In this document: positions 1-7,685 of the stretch, piece after piece
How the letters are laid out: each line of letters starts with the position of its first letter
Numbering within the stretch: the first letter of the stretch is position 1
Program-made: the position numbers and the translations under genes
Assembly: GCA_934359255.1 (NCBI GenBank)
Contig: CAKRLG010000005.1
Span: forward strand, 62,001 to 126,000
DNA length: 64,000 nucleotides
From: an uncultured Ruminococcus sp.
GTDB taxonomy: Bacteria > Bacillota > Clostridia > Lachnospirales > Lachnospiraceae
Direction: 5' to 3'
Notes under the pieces: generated by a model
Told to the model about the DNA's origin: nothing
What the model saw: the letters and a program-made list of their open reading frames with translations, nothing else
The model's database searches: none

Positions 1-269
1 CCCAGATTTTTTGCCACAAGACAGCACAGCAGATTCAGTTCATCCGATCCGGTCACTGCGATTACCAGATCCGCCATCGCTACTCCGGCATCCATCAGAA
101 CGTTGATACTGGATCCATTTCCCTGAATCTGCAGGGCATCCAGATCCTCTCCTACCTCCTGTAATTTCTGGGCAGATATATCTACAATTGCCACATCATG
201 ATTCTCCATGGTCAGTTCTTCTGCCAGCGCAGAACCTACTTTTCCACATCCGATAATTATAATCTTCAT
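1..269 (-). CDS. trkA: TrkA-type potassium-uptake regulatory subunit, partial
   Basis: Only the first 89 or so residues are present; the gene runs off the left edge. The N-terminus is a Rossmann nucleotide-binding RCK_N domain: it opens MKIIIIGCGKVGSALAEEL, with the GxGxxG loop at residues 7-12 and an acidic residue ending the second strand (VAIVDIS). Later come an NGSS motif and the VIAVTGSDELN strand typical of TrkA/KtrA. Proteins of this family sit on the cytoplasmic face of Trk/Ktr K+ channels and gate them in response to NAD(H) or ATP. The ATG at 267-269 follows a GGAGG four bases upstream. The partner membrane subunit (trkH/ktrB) would be expected just beyond the window. It lies downstream of hisI but has its own promoter. 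Confidence 0.85.
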   Translation of the reverse strand, partial: MKIIIIGCGKVGSALAEELTMENHDVAIVDISAQKLQEVGEDLDALQIQGNGSSINVLMDAGVAMADLVIAVTGSDELNLLCCLVAKNL

Positions 270-396
270 ACTTCCTCCAGATATCTGTTACGCTGCTGCT
301 GTGATGTATCATTTTCTCACTGACAGTATTTCCGCTTTCATCAACAGCACAAAAAATGCTATAACAGGATAGAATAATAAAATAAAATCATATCCT

Positions 397-424
397 ATTA
401 TAGCATCAATACTAAAATACTCAA
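397..424 (-). promoter_or_regulatory. Sigma-A promoter for trkA
   Basis: Minus-strand -35 TTGAGT (419-424), 16-bp spacer, perfect -10 TATAAT (397-402). It leaves a leader of about 120 nt before trkA. The leader shows no structure that I recognise as a known riboswitch. The rest of the 270-513 gap holds nothing else that I can support. Confidence 0.65.
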
Positions 425-513
425 GACATATTCTGTCTAACAATTAACTGAAAACCATGTTGATTTTTTATGCATTTCACCTGTTTTGTCTGTCTTATCG
501 AGACAAGCTTCAA

Positions 514-897
514 CTATTTTTCCGCTTCATTATCGCTTTTCATAATTTCTTTAAAAAAGCAGCTGCGGCTTCCGGTATGGCAGGCTGCACCGACCTGATC
601 CACCCTTGCCAGGATCGTATCGTTATCGCAATCCAGATACATTGACCGGACATACTGAAAATGTCCGCTTGTAAGTCCTTTGACCCAAAGCTCGTTCCGA
701 CTGCGGCTCCAGTAAGTCATCACACCGGTCTCCAGCGTCTTTTCATAAGCTTGTCGGTTCATATAGGCAACCATCAGAACATCTTTATTTTTATCGTCCT
801 GTACCACCACACAGACCATCCCGTCACTGTTCAGTTTCAACTCATCCCATGTAAATGCAGCTTTTAACGGTGTTTCTTTTTTTTCTTCCATGCTCAT
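514..897 (-). CDS. hisI: Phosphoribosyl-AMP cyclohydrolase
   Basis: This enzyme opens the purine ring of phosphoribosyl-AMP, the third step of histidine synthesis, in the cytoplasm. The 127-residue protein is the monofunctional form, with no HisE pyrophosphohydrolase domain. Diagnostic stretches are YWSRSRNELWVKG, SGHFQYV, the metal-binding DCDNDTILARVDQ, and the cysteine-containing QVGAACHTGSRSCFF near the C-terminus. Together these supply the Mg- and Zn-binding Asp and Cys residues. The start ATG at 895-897 has GAGG five bases upstream. It is the last gene of the hisZ-hisG-hisD-hisB-hisI operon, 63 bp after hisB. HisE must be encoded elsewhere. Confidence 0.95.
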   Translation of the reverse strand: MSMEEKKETPLKAAFTWDELKLNSDGMVCVVVQDDKNKDVLMVAYMNRQAYEKTLETGVMTYWSRSRNELWVKGLTSGHFQYVRSMYLDCDNDTILARVDQVGAACHTGSRSCFFKEIMKSDNEAEK

Positions 898-960
898 TGA
901 TTCCTCTGTTTTTGTATAAATATATCTCAGGAGTTCCCCTGCACCTGTGGTACAGCCCTT

Positions 961-1578
961 TTACAGACTGCCCTTTGTAGACAAAACTCCCTGGATCCGC
1001 TCATCCATCTGTGTCGCCTGATCCAGTGCTTTGGCAAACGCTTTGAACATCGCTTCCATGATATGATGATTGTTCGTTCCGTCCAGTACCTTGATGTGCA
1101 GGTTCATGCCGGCTGCATAGCTGACCGCATAGAAAAATTCTCTGGCCATCTCTGTATCCATATCTCCAAGACGTTCTGCGGTAAATTCACCGTCAAAGTT
1201 CAGATACGGGCGACCGGACAGATCGATGCCGCAAAGTACCAGTGTCTCATCCATGGGAAGAATCATGCTTCCATAACGGCGAATCCCTGCTTTATCGCCC
1301 AATGCTTCTTTAATAGCCGTACCCAGTACGATTCCGGTATCTTCGATCGTGTGATGGCTGTCCACATTCAGATCGCCGTCTACGGCAAGATCCAGATCAA
1401 AGAATCCATGACGGGCAAAACCATCCAGCATATGATCAAAAAAACCGATTCCGGTATTCAGGCTGGCTTTTCCGGTTCCGTCCAGATTCAGGCTCATCGT
1501 GATCCTGGTTTCTTTTGTATTACGCTGTACCAGTACATTCCGTGTCATCCCCTGTTCTTCCAGTCTGCGGATTTCCAT
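961..1578 (-). CDS. hisB: Imidazoleglycerol-phosphate dehydratase
   Basis: It dehydrates imidazole glycerol phosphate to imidazole acetol phosphate, using Mn2+. The 205-residue protein is the monofunctional type, lacking the histidinol-phosphatase domain of the enteric enzyme. Metal-binding motifs are clear: DHMLDGFARHGFFDL, DSHHTIEDTG and NNHHIMEAMFKAFAKAL. A second in-frame Met lies ten codons in, where many homologues begin. However, GGGGAGG sits eight bases before the first ATG, so I keep 1578. It is separated from hisD by only three bases, so translation is probably coupled within the operon. Confidence 0.95.
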   Translation of the reverse strand: MEIRRLEEQGMTRNVLVQRNTKETRITMSLNLDGTGKASLNTGIGFFDHMLDGFARHGFFDLDLAVDGDLNVDSHHTIEDTGIVLGTAIKEALGDKAGIRRYGSMILPMDETLVLCGIDLSGRPYLNFDGEFTAERLGDMDTEMAREFFYAVSYAAGMNLHIKVLDGTNNHHIMEAMFKAFAKALDQATQMDERIQGVLSTKGSL

Positions 1579-1581
1579 ATT

Positions 1582-2880
1582 TTATTCCTCCCCTTCAAAA
1601 CGTACTGCAATTGAATTCGCATGTGCCGTCAGCTGTTCACATTTTGCAAACTGCTCGATATCTTTATGGATCGGCTGCAGTGCTTCTCTGGAGTAGTAGA
1701 TGATACTGGATTTCTTCACAAAATCATCCACAGACAACGGTGAGAAGAATTTTGCGGTTCCGTTGGTCGGCAGGATATGGTTCGGTCCTGCAAAGTAATC
1801 GCCCAGAGGTTCACAGCTGTATTCTCCGATAAAGATAGCTCCTGCATTCCGTATCTTTGTCATGACCTCAAAGGGATTCGCAGTAACGATCTCCAAGTGT
1901 TCGGAGGCAATCTCGTTAGCGGTGTCAATTGCTTCACCCATATCCTCTGCCACCAGAATATATCCAAAATTATCCAGAGATTTCTGAATAATTGCTTTTC
2001 TTTCAAGAACCTGCACAAAACCTTCTACTTCTTCACTGACTTTCTTTGCCAGGTTCTCACTTGTTGTGATCAGAATAGCAGAGGCCAGTTCGTCATGTTC
2101 TGCCTGAGATAACAGGTCAGCTGCCACATATCGTGGATTGGCCGTCTCATCTGCCAGCACCAGAATCTCACTCGGTCCTGCGATAGAATCGATACTTACA
2201 TGGCCGTATACAGCTTTTTTTGCCAGTGCTACATAGATATTTCCGGGTCCTACGATTTTGTCTACCTTAGGGATACTCTCAGTTCCGAAAGCAAGAGCTG
2301 CGATTGCCTGTGCACCACCTGCTTTGTACACCTCATCTGCACCTGCTTCTTTTGCGGCCACCAGAACTGCAGGATTGACTTTTCCTTCTGCATTACACGG
2401 TGTGGTCATGATGATCTTATCTACACCTGCTACTTTTGCCGGCATAACATTCATCAGAACGGAGGAAGGATATACCGCTTTTCCACCCGGTACATAGACA
2501 CCTACCTTTTCCAGCGGTGTAACTTTCTGTCCGAGCATCGTTCCCTGTGGGGTGCTCTTAAACCAGCTGTTCTGTTTCTGCAGTTCGTGGTAACTCTCGA
2601 TGTTGACCAGTGCCTTACGGATCACATCCAGAAGTGCCGGATCCACTGCCTTGTATGCTTCTTCGAATTCTTCTTCTGTTACTTTTACATTAGAAGCATT
2701 AATATCTGCTTTATCAAACTGTTTTGTATAGGAAAACAGAGCCTCATCTCCGTTTTCTTTGATATTCTGAATAATCGCCTGCACCCGGCTTTCATACTCT
2801 CCGTACTGGCTCGGACTTCTTTTTAACATATTTTCCAGAATATTTTTTGTAGTTTCTTTTGTTAATTTTACGATTCTCAT
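1582..2880 (-). CDS. hisD: Histidinol dehydrogenase
   Basis: It carries out the last two NAD-dependent oxidations, histidinol to histidine, and uses zinc. At 432 residues it has the usual length. Recognisable elements are the Rossmann-like KVGVYVPGGKAVYPSSV, the zinc and active-site region DLLSQAEHDELASA, ASEHLEIVT, and the C-terminal GPNHILPTNGTAKFFSPLS. The start ATG overlaps the hisG stop by four bases (ATGA), and AAGGAGG precedes it, which suggests translational coupling. It is the third gene of the his operon. Confidence 0.96.
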   Translation of the reverse strand: MRIVKLTKETTKNILENMLKRSPSQYGEYESRVQAIIQNIKENGDEALFSYTKQFDKADINASNVKVTEEEFEEAYKAVDPALLDVIRKALVNIESYHELQKQNSWFKSTPQGTMLGQKVTPLEKVGVYVPGGKAVYPSSVLMNVMPAKVAGVDKIIMTTPCNAEGKVNPAVLVAAKEAGADEVYKAGGAQAIAALAFGTESIPKVDKIVGPGNIYVALAKKAVYGHVSIDSIAGPSEILVLADETANPRYVAADLLSQAEHDELASAILITTSENLAKKVSEEVEGFVQVLERKAIIQKSLDNFGYILVAEDMGEAIDTANEIASEHLEIVTANPFEVMTKIRNAGAIFIGEYSCEPLGDYFAGPNHILPTNGTAKFFSPLSVDDFVKKSSIIYYSREALQPIHKDIEQFAKCEQLTAHANSIAVRFEGEE

Positions 2881-3527
2881 CTGTCTGCCTCCTTGATGAC
2901 CTGTTTTAACTTTCCTAAAAGCTCTGAGATCCGTTCACTTTCCATTTTCATGCTTACCTGATTCACAACCACCCTTGCGGACAGCGGGCATACTTCTTCG
3001 AGAATATGCAGACCATTTTCCCGCAGAGTTGAACCGGTCTCTACGATATCGCAGATGACTTCGGAAAGTCCTACGATTGGTGCCAGCTCGATGGAACCGT
3101 TTAATTTGATGATTTCCACGGTCTGGTTTTTCTTATTATAAAAATAATCTTTGGCGATGTTCGGGTATTTGGTGGCTACACGGATCTGCTGACTACCATC
3201 CAGCAGTTCTCTGGCAGATTCCGGTCCGCAGATACACATTCTGCATTTTCCAAAGCCAAGATCCATCACTTCATATAATTTTCTTCCTTCTTCCAGAATC
3301 GTGTCGCGGCCTACCACACCCAGATCTGCTGCTCCATATTCAACATAAGTCGGGACATCCGGTCCTTTTGCCAGGAAGAACCGAAGTTTCAGATCTTCAT
3401 TGACAAAAATCAGTTTTCTTGTCTTTTTATCTTTCATCTCCTCACAGGTAATGCCTACAGCTTCCAGCATCTCCAGTGTTTTCTCTGCCAGACGGCCTTT
3501 CGTCAGTGCGATGGTTAAATATCTCAT
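2877..3527 (-). CDS. hisG: ATP phosphoribosyltransferase, short catalytic subunit
   Basis: It condenses ATP with PRPP, the committed step of histidine synthesis. At 216 residues it is the short form (HisG_S), which lacks the C-terminal regulatory domain and works as a hetero-octamer with HisZ, encoded immediately upstream here. Motifs include ALTKGRLAEKTLEMLE at the N-terminus, YGAADLGVVGRDTI, and the PRPP-binding loop DIVETGSTLRENGL. GAGGAAAG precedes the ATG. Histidine feedback is expected to act through HisZ. Confidence 0.96.
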   Translation of the reverse strand: MRYLTIALTKGRLAEKTLEMLEAVGITCEEMKDKKTRKLIFVNEDLKLRFFLAKGPDVPTYVEYGAADLGVVGRDTILEEGRKLYEVMDLGFGKCRMCICGPESARELLDGSQQIRVATKYPNIAKDYFYNKKNQTVEIIKLNGSIELAPIVGLSEVICDIVETGSTLRENGLHILEEVCPLSARVVVNQVSMKMESERISELLGKLKQVIKEADR

Positions 3528-3539
3528 GGGTCTTTCCTC

Positions 3540-4793
3540 CTACTGAAAACTTTTCTGATTGGTCATCTGTACTTCATCGGTAAACAGATTGATCACCTGT
3601 ATCTGATCTTCTCCCACCGGGGATACAATATCCGTAAACTGATGACCCTTTCCATATGCAATATAGTCTTCCGCTTTCAGACCTTCTTCCATCCGCATAC
3701 ACTGGATCTGCATACCATGTGTTCTCTGCATACCGGCAATCTGGATCGCTGCCTCACGGTTTCTTTCATTATATAATACCAGTCGTTTTCCTTCCATTAC
3801 CGGAACCTGGATATTCTGACGATTCAGTGCATTTAACACCTGCTCCATTACCAGACAGAAACCGATTGCAGGGGCGGGTCTTCCAAAATGTTCCAGCAGT
3901 CTGTTGTACCGTCCACCGGTTACTAACGGCTCACCGGTTCCATAGGTAAATCCCTGGAAGATAATGCCTGTATAATACTGATATTTGCTAAGCATACCAA
4001 GGTCGAAAGAAATATATTCTTCACAACCATAGCAGGAGGCCACCTGATACAGTTCCCGTAACCTGCGGATCGCTGCCAGTGCCTTGGGGTTGCCGGTCAA
4101 ACTTTCTGCTTTTTTCAATACTTCCGGGCCACCAAAAAGTTGTGGTAGTTCTGTCAGTGCTTCCACCTGCTCTTTGGACAGTCTCTGACTCTCCAGAAGT
4201 TCTTCCACGCCAAAATAATTCTTGTTGGAGATCAGCTGGCGCAGTTCCTGAATCGTCTCTTCCGACATACCGGAGTCATCAACCAGTGCTTTGAAGAAAT
4301 CCACCTGACCGATACTTATCTGGAATTCTTTCAATCCTGCTGCCTTTAAAAGTCCTACCGTCATGGCAATGATCTCACCGTCTCCGTCCACCGATGCATC
4401 GCCCAAAAGCTCCACACCCATCTGAGTGGATTCTTTCAGTCGTCCCTGGTAGCTGGAGCGGTTCACAAATGTGTTTCCGCTGTAGCAGAGACGGATCGGC
4501 ATATCTTCCTGATGATAATACATGGAAGCTGCTCTCGCGATGGAAGGTGTAAAGTCCGGGCGAAGTACCAGAGTATTACCGTCCCGGTCAAAGAATTTGT
4601 AAAGTTCTCTGGATGGTGTGGTTCCCACCTGCTTTCCAAACACATCAAAGAATTCGAAGGTCGGTGTCTCTATACTCTGATAACCGTATGCATGAAAGAT
4701 CTTCTCCATTTTTCTCTGAAGATACAGTTTTTTTGCACATTCGGTTCCGTAAACATCCCGGACTCCTTCCGGGGTATGAAATAATTGTCTCAT
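3540..4793 (-). CDS. hisZ: ATP phosphoribosyltransferase regulatory subunit
   Basis: A histidyl-tRNA synthetase paralogue that has lost aminoacylation and instead activates short-form HisG and carries its histidine feedback. The 417-residue protein shows the class II synthetase core: FHTPEGVRDVYG at the N-terminus, a motif-2-like LRPDFTPSIARAAS and GRYNRLLEHFGRPAPAIGF before the C-terminal segment. The anticodon-binding region of true HisRS is degenerate. Pairing with short hisG, twelve bases downstream, separates it from HisS. It is the first gene of the operon, about 100 nt after the predicted transcription start. Confidence 0.93.
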   Translation of the reverse strand: MRQLFHTPEGVRDVYGTECAKKLYLQRKMEKIFHAYGYQSIETPTFEFFDVFGKQVGTTPSRELYKFFDRDGNTLVLRPDFTPSIARAASMYYHQEDMPIRLCYSGNTFVNRSSYQGRLKESTQMGVELLGDASVDGDGEIIAMTVGLLKAAGLKEFQISIGQVDFFKALVDDSGMSEETIQELRQLISNKNYFGVEELLESQRLSKEQVEALTELPQLFGGPEVLKKAESLTGNPKALAAIRRLRELYQVASCYGCEEYISFDLGMLSKYQYYTGIIFQGFTYGTGEPLVTGGRYNRLLEHFGRPAPAIGFCLVMEQVLNALNRQNIQVPVMEGKRLVLYNERNREAAIQIAGMQRTHGMQIQCMRMEEGLKAEDYIAYGKGHQFTDIVSPVGEDQIQVINLFTDEVQMTNQKSFQ

Positions 4794-4830
4794 GGTTCTA
4801 TCCTCTTCTTTAATCTTGTTATGTAACTTC

Positions 4831-4857
4831 GTAACTGTGCAGTCTCTGTACAGTTAA
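4831..4857 (+). repeat. GTAACTGT hairpin in the his leader
   Basis: A short inverted repeat (GTAACTGT, an 11-nt loop, ACAGTTA) matching the 27-bp hairpin module seen at 13683, 18750 and 50691. It lies in the 5' leader of hisZ. It has no T tract, so it is not an obvious terminator. Confidence 0.55.
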
Positions 4858-4869
4858 CCCGCATTCACT

Positions 4870-4897
4870 TTAGTATGCTAATGTGTTACTATGCTAA
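4870..4897 (-). promoter_or_regulatory. Tandem palindromic operator at the his promoter
   Basis: Two 12-bp near-palindromes, TTAGTATGCTAA (4870-4881) and TTACTATGCTAA (4886-4897), have centres 16 bp apart. They lie directly downstream of the -10 box and cover the predicted start site near 4894. That position is ideal for a repressor. The same site occurs at the serC promoter (39110-39121). TrpR-superfamily regulators of the YerC/HisR type have been proposed for his operons in Firmicutes and could be the binder; this is inference. Confidence 0.6.
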
Positions 4898-4900
4898 TAC

Positions 4901-4929
4901 ATTATATGTGAAGACAGCACACTTGTCAA
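4901..4929 (-). promoter_or_regulatory. Sigma-A promoter of the his operon
   Basis: A perfect consensus promoter: TTGACA (4924-4929), 17-bp spacer, TATAAT (4901-4906) on the minus strand. The -35 box contains the TGA stop codon of recU, so the promoter is embedded in the 3' end of the upstream gene. Such a strong core promoter would need repression, consistent with the operator pair over the start site. Confidence 0.9.
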
Positions 4930-5459
4930 TCCCTGTCCTGCAAATCTTTCTGAATTCCGTCCAGATACGGCACCAGAATCCCACTGTGGTTCGTAAGAAA
5001 ATAAGAAGAATTCAGTTCTTCGTAAAGAAAACTTTTTCTTCCACCGTTCTGCGCCCGTTCCCAAAACCACCACAGATCACGAAATGGCAGATAATAGAAT
5101 TCATTTCTTCCCGAAAAATAAATCAGCAGGAAAGAAATTCCCTCCTGCTGTTCAAATTCTCGCATAAACCGCACCTGATGTTCATGGATATTGGCAAGGG
5201 GAAAGACTGTTTCTTTGCACTCTTTCGCATCGAAGCATACAGGAATCCCCTGCACCGCCCCGATATAATCCACCGTACTTTTCTGTTCAAAATACGCCAG
5301 GGTGATCTGTCTGGTATCCTTGGCGATTCGAACCGGCGTGATCGGTGTCGGCACTTTCTGAATCAGTGCCAGACCCTTTTCACGGTACTGTTCATTACTT
5401 CGGTTGATCAGCTCTTCCAGGGTAGAACCCCTGAGTCCTCTTGAATTCCAGGTTGCCAT
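4926..5459 (-). CDS. recU: RecU-like Holliday junction resolvase
   Basis: RecU cleaves four-way junctions during recombinational repair and chromosome segregation in Firmicutes. The 177-residue protein has the PD-(D/E)XK nuclease core: STVDYIG supplies the first Asp, and IPVCFDAKECKE supplies the D/E-x-K pair, at residues 61-85. Further on are LANIHEHQVRFM and FLLIYFSGRNEFYYLP, both typical of RecU. The N-terminal NSRGLRGSTLEELINRSNEQY also matches the family. It begins 13 bp after the lepB stop, and its own stop lies inside the his promoter. It is probably the end of an operon with lepB. Confidence 0.85.
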   Translation of the reverse strand: MATWNSRGLRGSTLEELINRSNEQYREKGLALIQKVPTPITPVRIAKDTRQITLAYFEQKSTVDYIGAVQGIPVCFDAKECKETVFPLANIHEHQVRFMREFEQQEGISFLLIYFSGRNEFYYLPFRDLWWFWERAQNGGRKSFLYEELNSSYFLTNHSGILVPYLDGIQKDLQDRD

Positions 5460-5471
5460 ATTTTCCTCCCA

Positions 5472-6056
5472 TCAGTCCTTTTCGATCACACCGATCTTGT
5501 CAAACGGGTAATAACGGAAGATCGCTTTTGCGAGAACTTTTTCTTTTTTCACATAGGTATTTGTCCAGAATCGGGAGTCTTTCGACCAGTTTCGGTTATC
5601 TCCCAACATAAAGTAGCTGTCTTCCGGCACATAATACGGTCCATAATCACCTTCCGGTGGTTCCGGCAGATAAGGTTCATCTAACGGTGTTTCAGAATCG
5701 TTAATATAAACCTTTCCATCAATGATCTGCACTTTATCTCCCGGAAGTCCGATCACTCGCTTGATGTACAACTGGCTCTCATCGTCCGGGAACTTAAAGA
5801 TGGCAATATCCCCTCTCTGCGGCTCGCCGAATTCATATGACAGCCTGCTTCCAAAGATCCGGTCGCCCGTCATGATCGTATCTTCCATCGATGCGGAAGG
5901 AATAACTGCATTGATCAGTACATAATTTTTCATCACCCAGACCGTTATCAGAACAAACACGATCATGATTACATCTTCCATAAGTTCCCTTTTCAGACTC
6001 TTTTTCGGCTTCTTCTTCTCTTTAGTTTCTTCTCCGTCTATTCTCTCTTCTGTCAT
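5472..6056 (-). CDS. lepB: Type I signal peptidase
   Basis: It removes signal peptides from exported proteins at the outer face of the membrane. The 194-residue protein has a lysine-rich cytoplasmic start, one membrane anchor (residues about 27-46), then the catalytic Ser in PSASMEDTI (Ser56) and the catalytic Lys in YIKRVIGLPGD (Lys99). Box E follows as LGDNRNWSKDSR. This is the single-anchor Gram-positive SipS-like layout. Its ATG overlaps the upstream pseudouridine synthase stop (TAATG), so the two are likely translationally coupled. Confidence 0.95.
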   Translation of the reverse strand: MTEERIDGEETKEKKKPKKSLKRELMEDVIMIVFVLITVWVMKNYVLINAVIPSASMEDTIMTGDRIFGSRLSYEFGEPQRGDIAIFKFPDDESQLYIKRVIGLPGDKVQIIDGKVYINDSETPLDEPYLPEPPEGDYGPYYVPEDSYFMLGDNRNWSKDSRFWTNTYVKKEKVLAKAIFRYYPFDKIGVIEKD

Positions 6057-7048
6057 TATTTACCCTTCTTTCTCTCGCCCTCTGTAATCCGTTCCAGTTC
6101 ATCCGGAAGCGGTGCGGTAAAACATTTCCCCGACAAAGCTTCCAGTGCACCGGACATCTGTGGAAATTCCACCTGCCATGCATGCAGGAACTGACGTTTC
6201 AGACCATATTCCTGTTTCAGTCTCCCATTCCAACGGGCATTCCCGTACTTCGGATCTCCTGCCAGCGGATATCCCAGACTGGCCAGATGACAGCGGATCT
6301 GATGAGATTTTCCGGTGATCAGTTCCACCTTTAAAAGCGTTTCCTCTCCATTGCTCCAGACCGGCTCCCAGGCGGTCTCAATGGGAGAACTTCCAGGCAT
6401 CTGACCGGTGCTCACTTTTACCTGATTGGTTTTTGTATCTTTGCTCAGCCAGGCTTTCTGATGTCCCGGTCTGTCTGCCTTTCCAAGCACCAGTGCCAGA
6501 TAATACTTTTTCAGTGTTCGCAGTTTCAGCACTTCCGACAGTGCCTGCAGCCCCGCCAGACTCTTTCCGCACAGCACCAGACCACTGGTATTGCGGTCCA
6601 GTCGGTTACAGGGTGCCGGATGAAAAGTCTCCAACTCCTGTTCGCTGATCGCTCCTGTCTCCAGCAGATATCGCTGAAAATGTTCCACCAGCGACAGATC
6701 CGACGATTTTGCTTTCTGTGACAACATCCCTGCCGGTTTATTGACTATTGCCACATGGTCATCTTCATAGATCACATCCAGTTTTATGCCGGATGTTTTC
6801 CTGCCGGAAACTGCCGGTTTCCTCTGTACCCCGCGAAACTTTTCAATGGTCTCCTCCGCCAGATACAGCCGGATACAGTCTCCCTGTTTCAACATTTCCT
6901 TTCCGTCTGCTTTTTTTTCATTTAACAGAATATTCTTCTTTCGAAGCATTTTATACAAGAATCCGGAACCGGCTTCCGGAAAGTATTTTTTCAGATACTT
7001 GTCCAGCCGCTGGCCGGCTTCATTTTTTCCGATTGTCAGATCTCTCAT
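6056..7048 (-). CDS. RluC/RluD-family RNA pseudouridine synthase
   Basis: It isomerises uridine to pseudouridine in rRNA or tRNA; the exact site cannot be read from sequence. The 330-residue protein has an N-terminal S4-like RNA-binding segment (RLDKYLKKYFPEAG, ILLNEKKADGKEMLKQGD). The catalytic domain follows, with the active-site Asp in CNRLDRNTSGLVLCGKS (about residue 150) and the closing HQIRCHLASLGYPLAGDPKYG region. It lies between a membrane protein gene 16 bp upstream and lepB, which overlaps it by one base. Confidence 0.92.
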   Translation of the reverse strand: MRDLTIGKNEAGQRLDKYLKKYFPEAGSGFLYKMLRKKNILLNEKKADGKEMLKQGDCIRLYLAEETIEKFRGVQRKPAVSGRKTSGIKLDVIYEDDHVAIVNKPAGMLSQKAKSSDLSLVEHFQRYLLETGAISEQELETFHPAPCNRLDRNTSGLVLCGKSLAGLQALSEVLKLRTLKKYYLALVLGKADRPGHQKAWLSKDTKTNQVKVSTGQMPGSSPIETAWEPVWSNGEETLLKVELITGKSHQIRCHLASLGYPLAGDPKYGNARWNGRLKQEYGLKRQFLHAWQVEFPQMSGALEALSGKCFTAPLPDELERITEGERKKGK

Positions 7049-7064
7049 GTTTTTCCCTTTTACC

Positions 7065-7670
7065 TTACAAAGAAATCGCCAGGATCGTATGTTTGATCAG
7101 CTGATCTCTGGACAGATCCGGATATCGTTCATCCGGTTTAAAAGAAATATTCTGCTCCAGTTCCTGTTTATGTGCATTCAGATAATCCATCCGTTCCAGA
7201 TAGGTCTTCAATTCTTTGAAGACTTTTACTTCTGCTTTATAGCCATTCTGCTTCAGGATTCCCCGCACGTGATCTTCGATAAACTGTGTGGATCCGTCCA
7301 TGTGACTGGTATAGCCGATCACCTTATTTCCACAGATTGCAAAGCTTTCCACAAATACGCTTTTTTCATAGGTTGTCAGATAAGTTTCATAAGTTACTTC
7401 CAGATCACCCTCGTGTTCCCGGATCTTTTTGTATACTTTCTTATCCATCGGTTTCTGCATCCACATCATGATCATACTTACCAGGGCACGACACGCCGGA
7501 AGGCAGCCGACCATAGCAATTACCGTAATAATATTTTTCTTGGTTCCTGTAATCAGAAACGCTGCCAGAAATGCTGCCAGAGGAATCAGAAACAGTGCAA
7601 CTGTAATCAGCAGTCGTTTTTTCTTCTCATATCGAATGTATCCATAATCACCTTTTTTTACTTTTTTCAT
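7065..7670 (-). CDS. Two-TM membrane protein of unknown function
   Basis: I do not recognise this family. The 201-residue protein starts with a basic cytoplasmic stretch, then two hydrophobic segments (about residues 20-40 and 47-69). A soluble C-terminal region of about 130 residues follows, with mixed alpha/beta character (EGDLEVTYETYLTTYEKSV, GILKQNGYKAEVKVF). Short, basic two-TM proteins of this kind are common hypothetical genes in Lachnospiraceae. It begins 15 bp after the ygiQ-like gene and ends 16 bp before the pseudouridine synthase, so it is probably cotranscribed. No function is assigned. Confidence 0.75.
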   Translation of the reverse strand: MKKVKKGDYGYIRYEKKKRLLITVALFLIPLAAFLAAFLITGTKKNIITVIAMVGCLPACRALVSMIMMWMQKPMDKKVYKKIREHEGDLEVTYETYLTTYEKSVFVESFAICGNKVIGYTSHMDGSTQFIEDHVRGILKQNGYKAEVKVFKELKTYLERMDYLNAHKQELEQNISFKPDERYPDLSRDQLIKHTILAISL

Positions 7671-7685
7671 GCTGTATCCTTTCTG

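Noticed and set aside
4794..4900. T-box or attenuator in the his leader
   Set aside because: Leader is about 100 nt and lacks the conserved T-box sequence; the only hairpin is the GTAACTGT repeat without a T tract.
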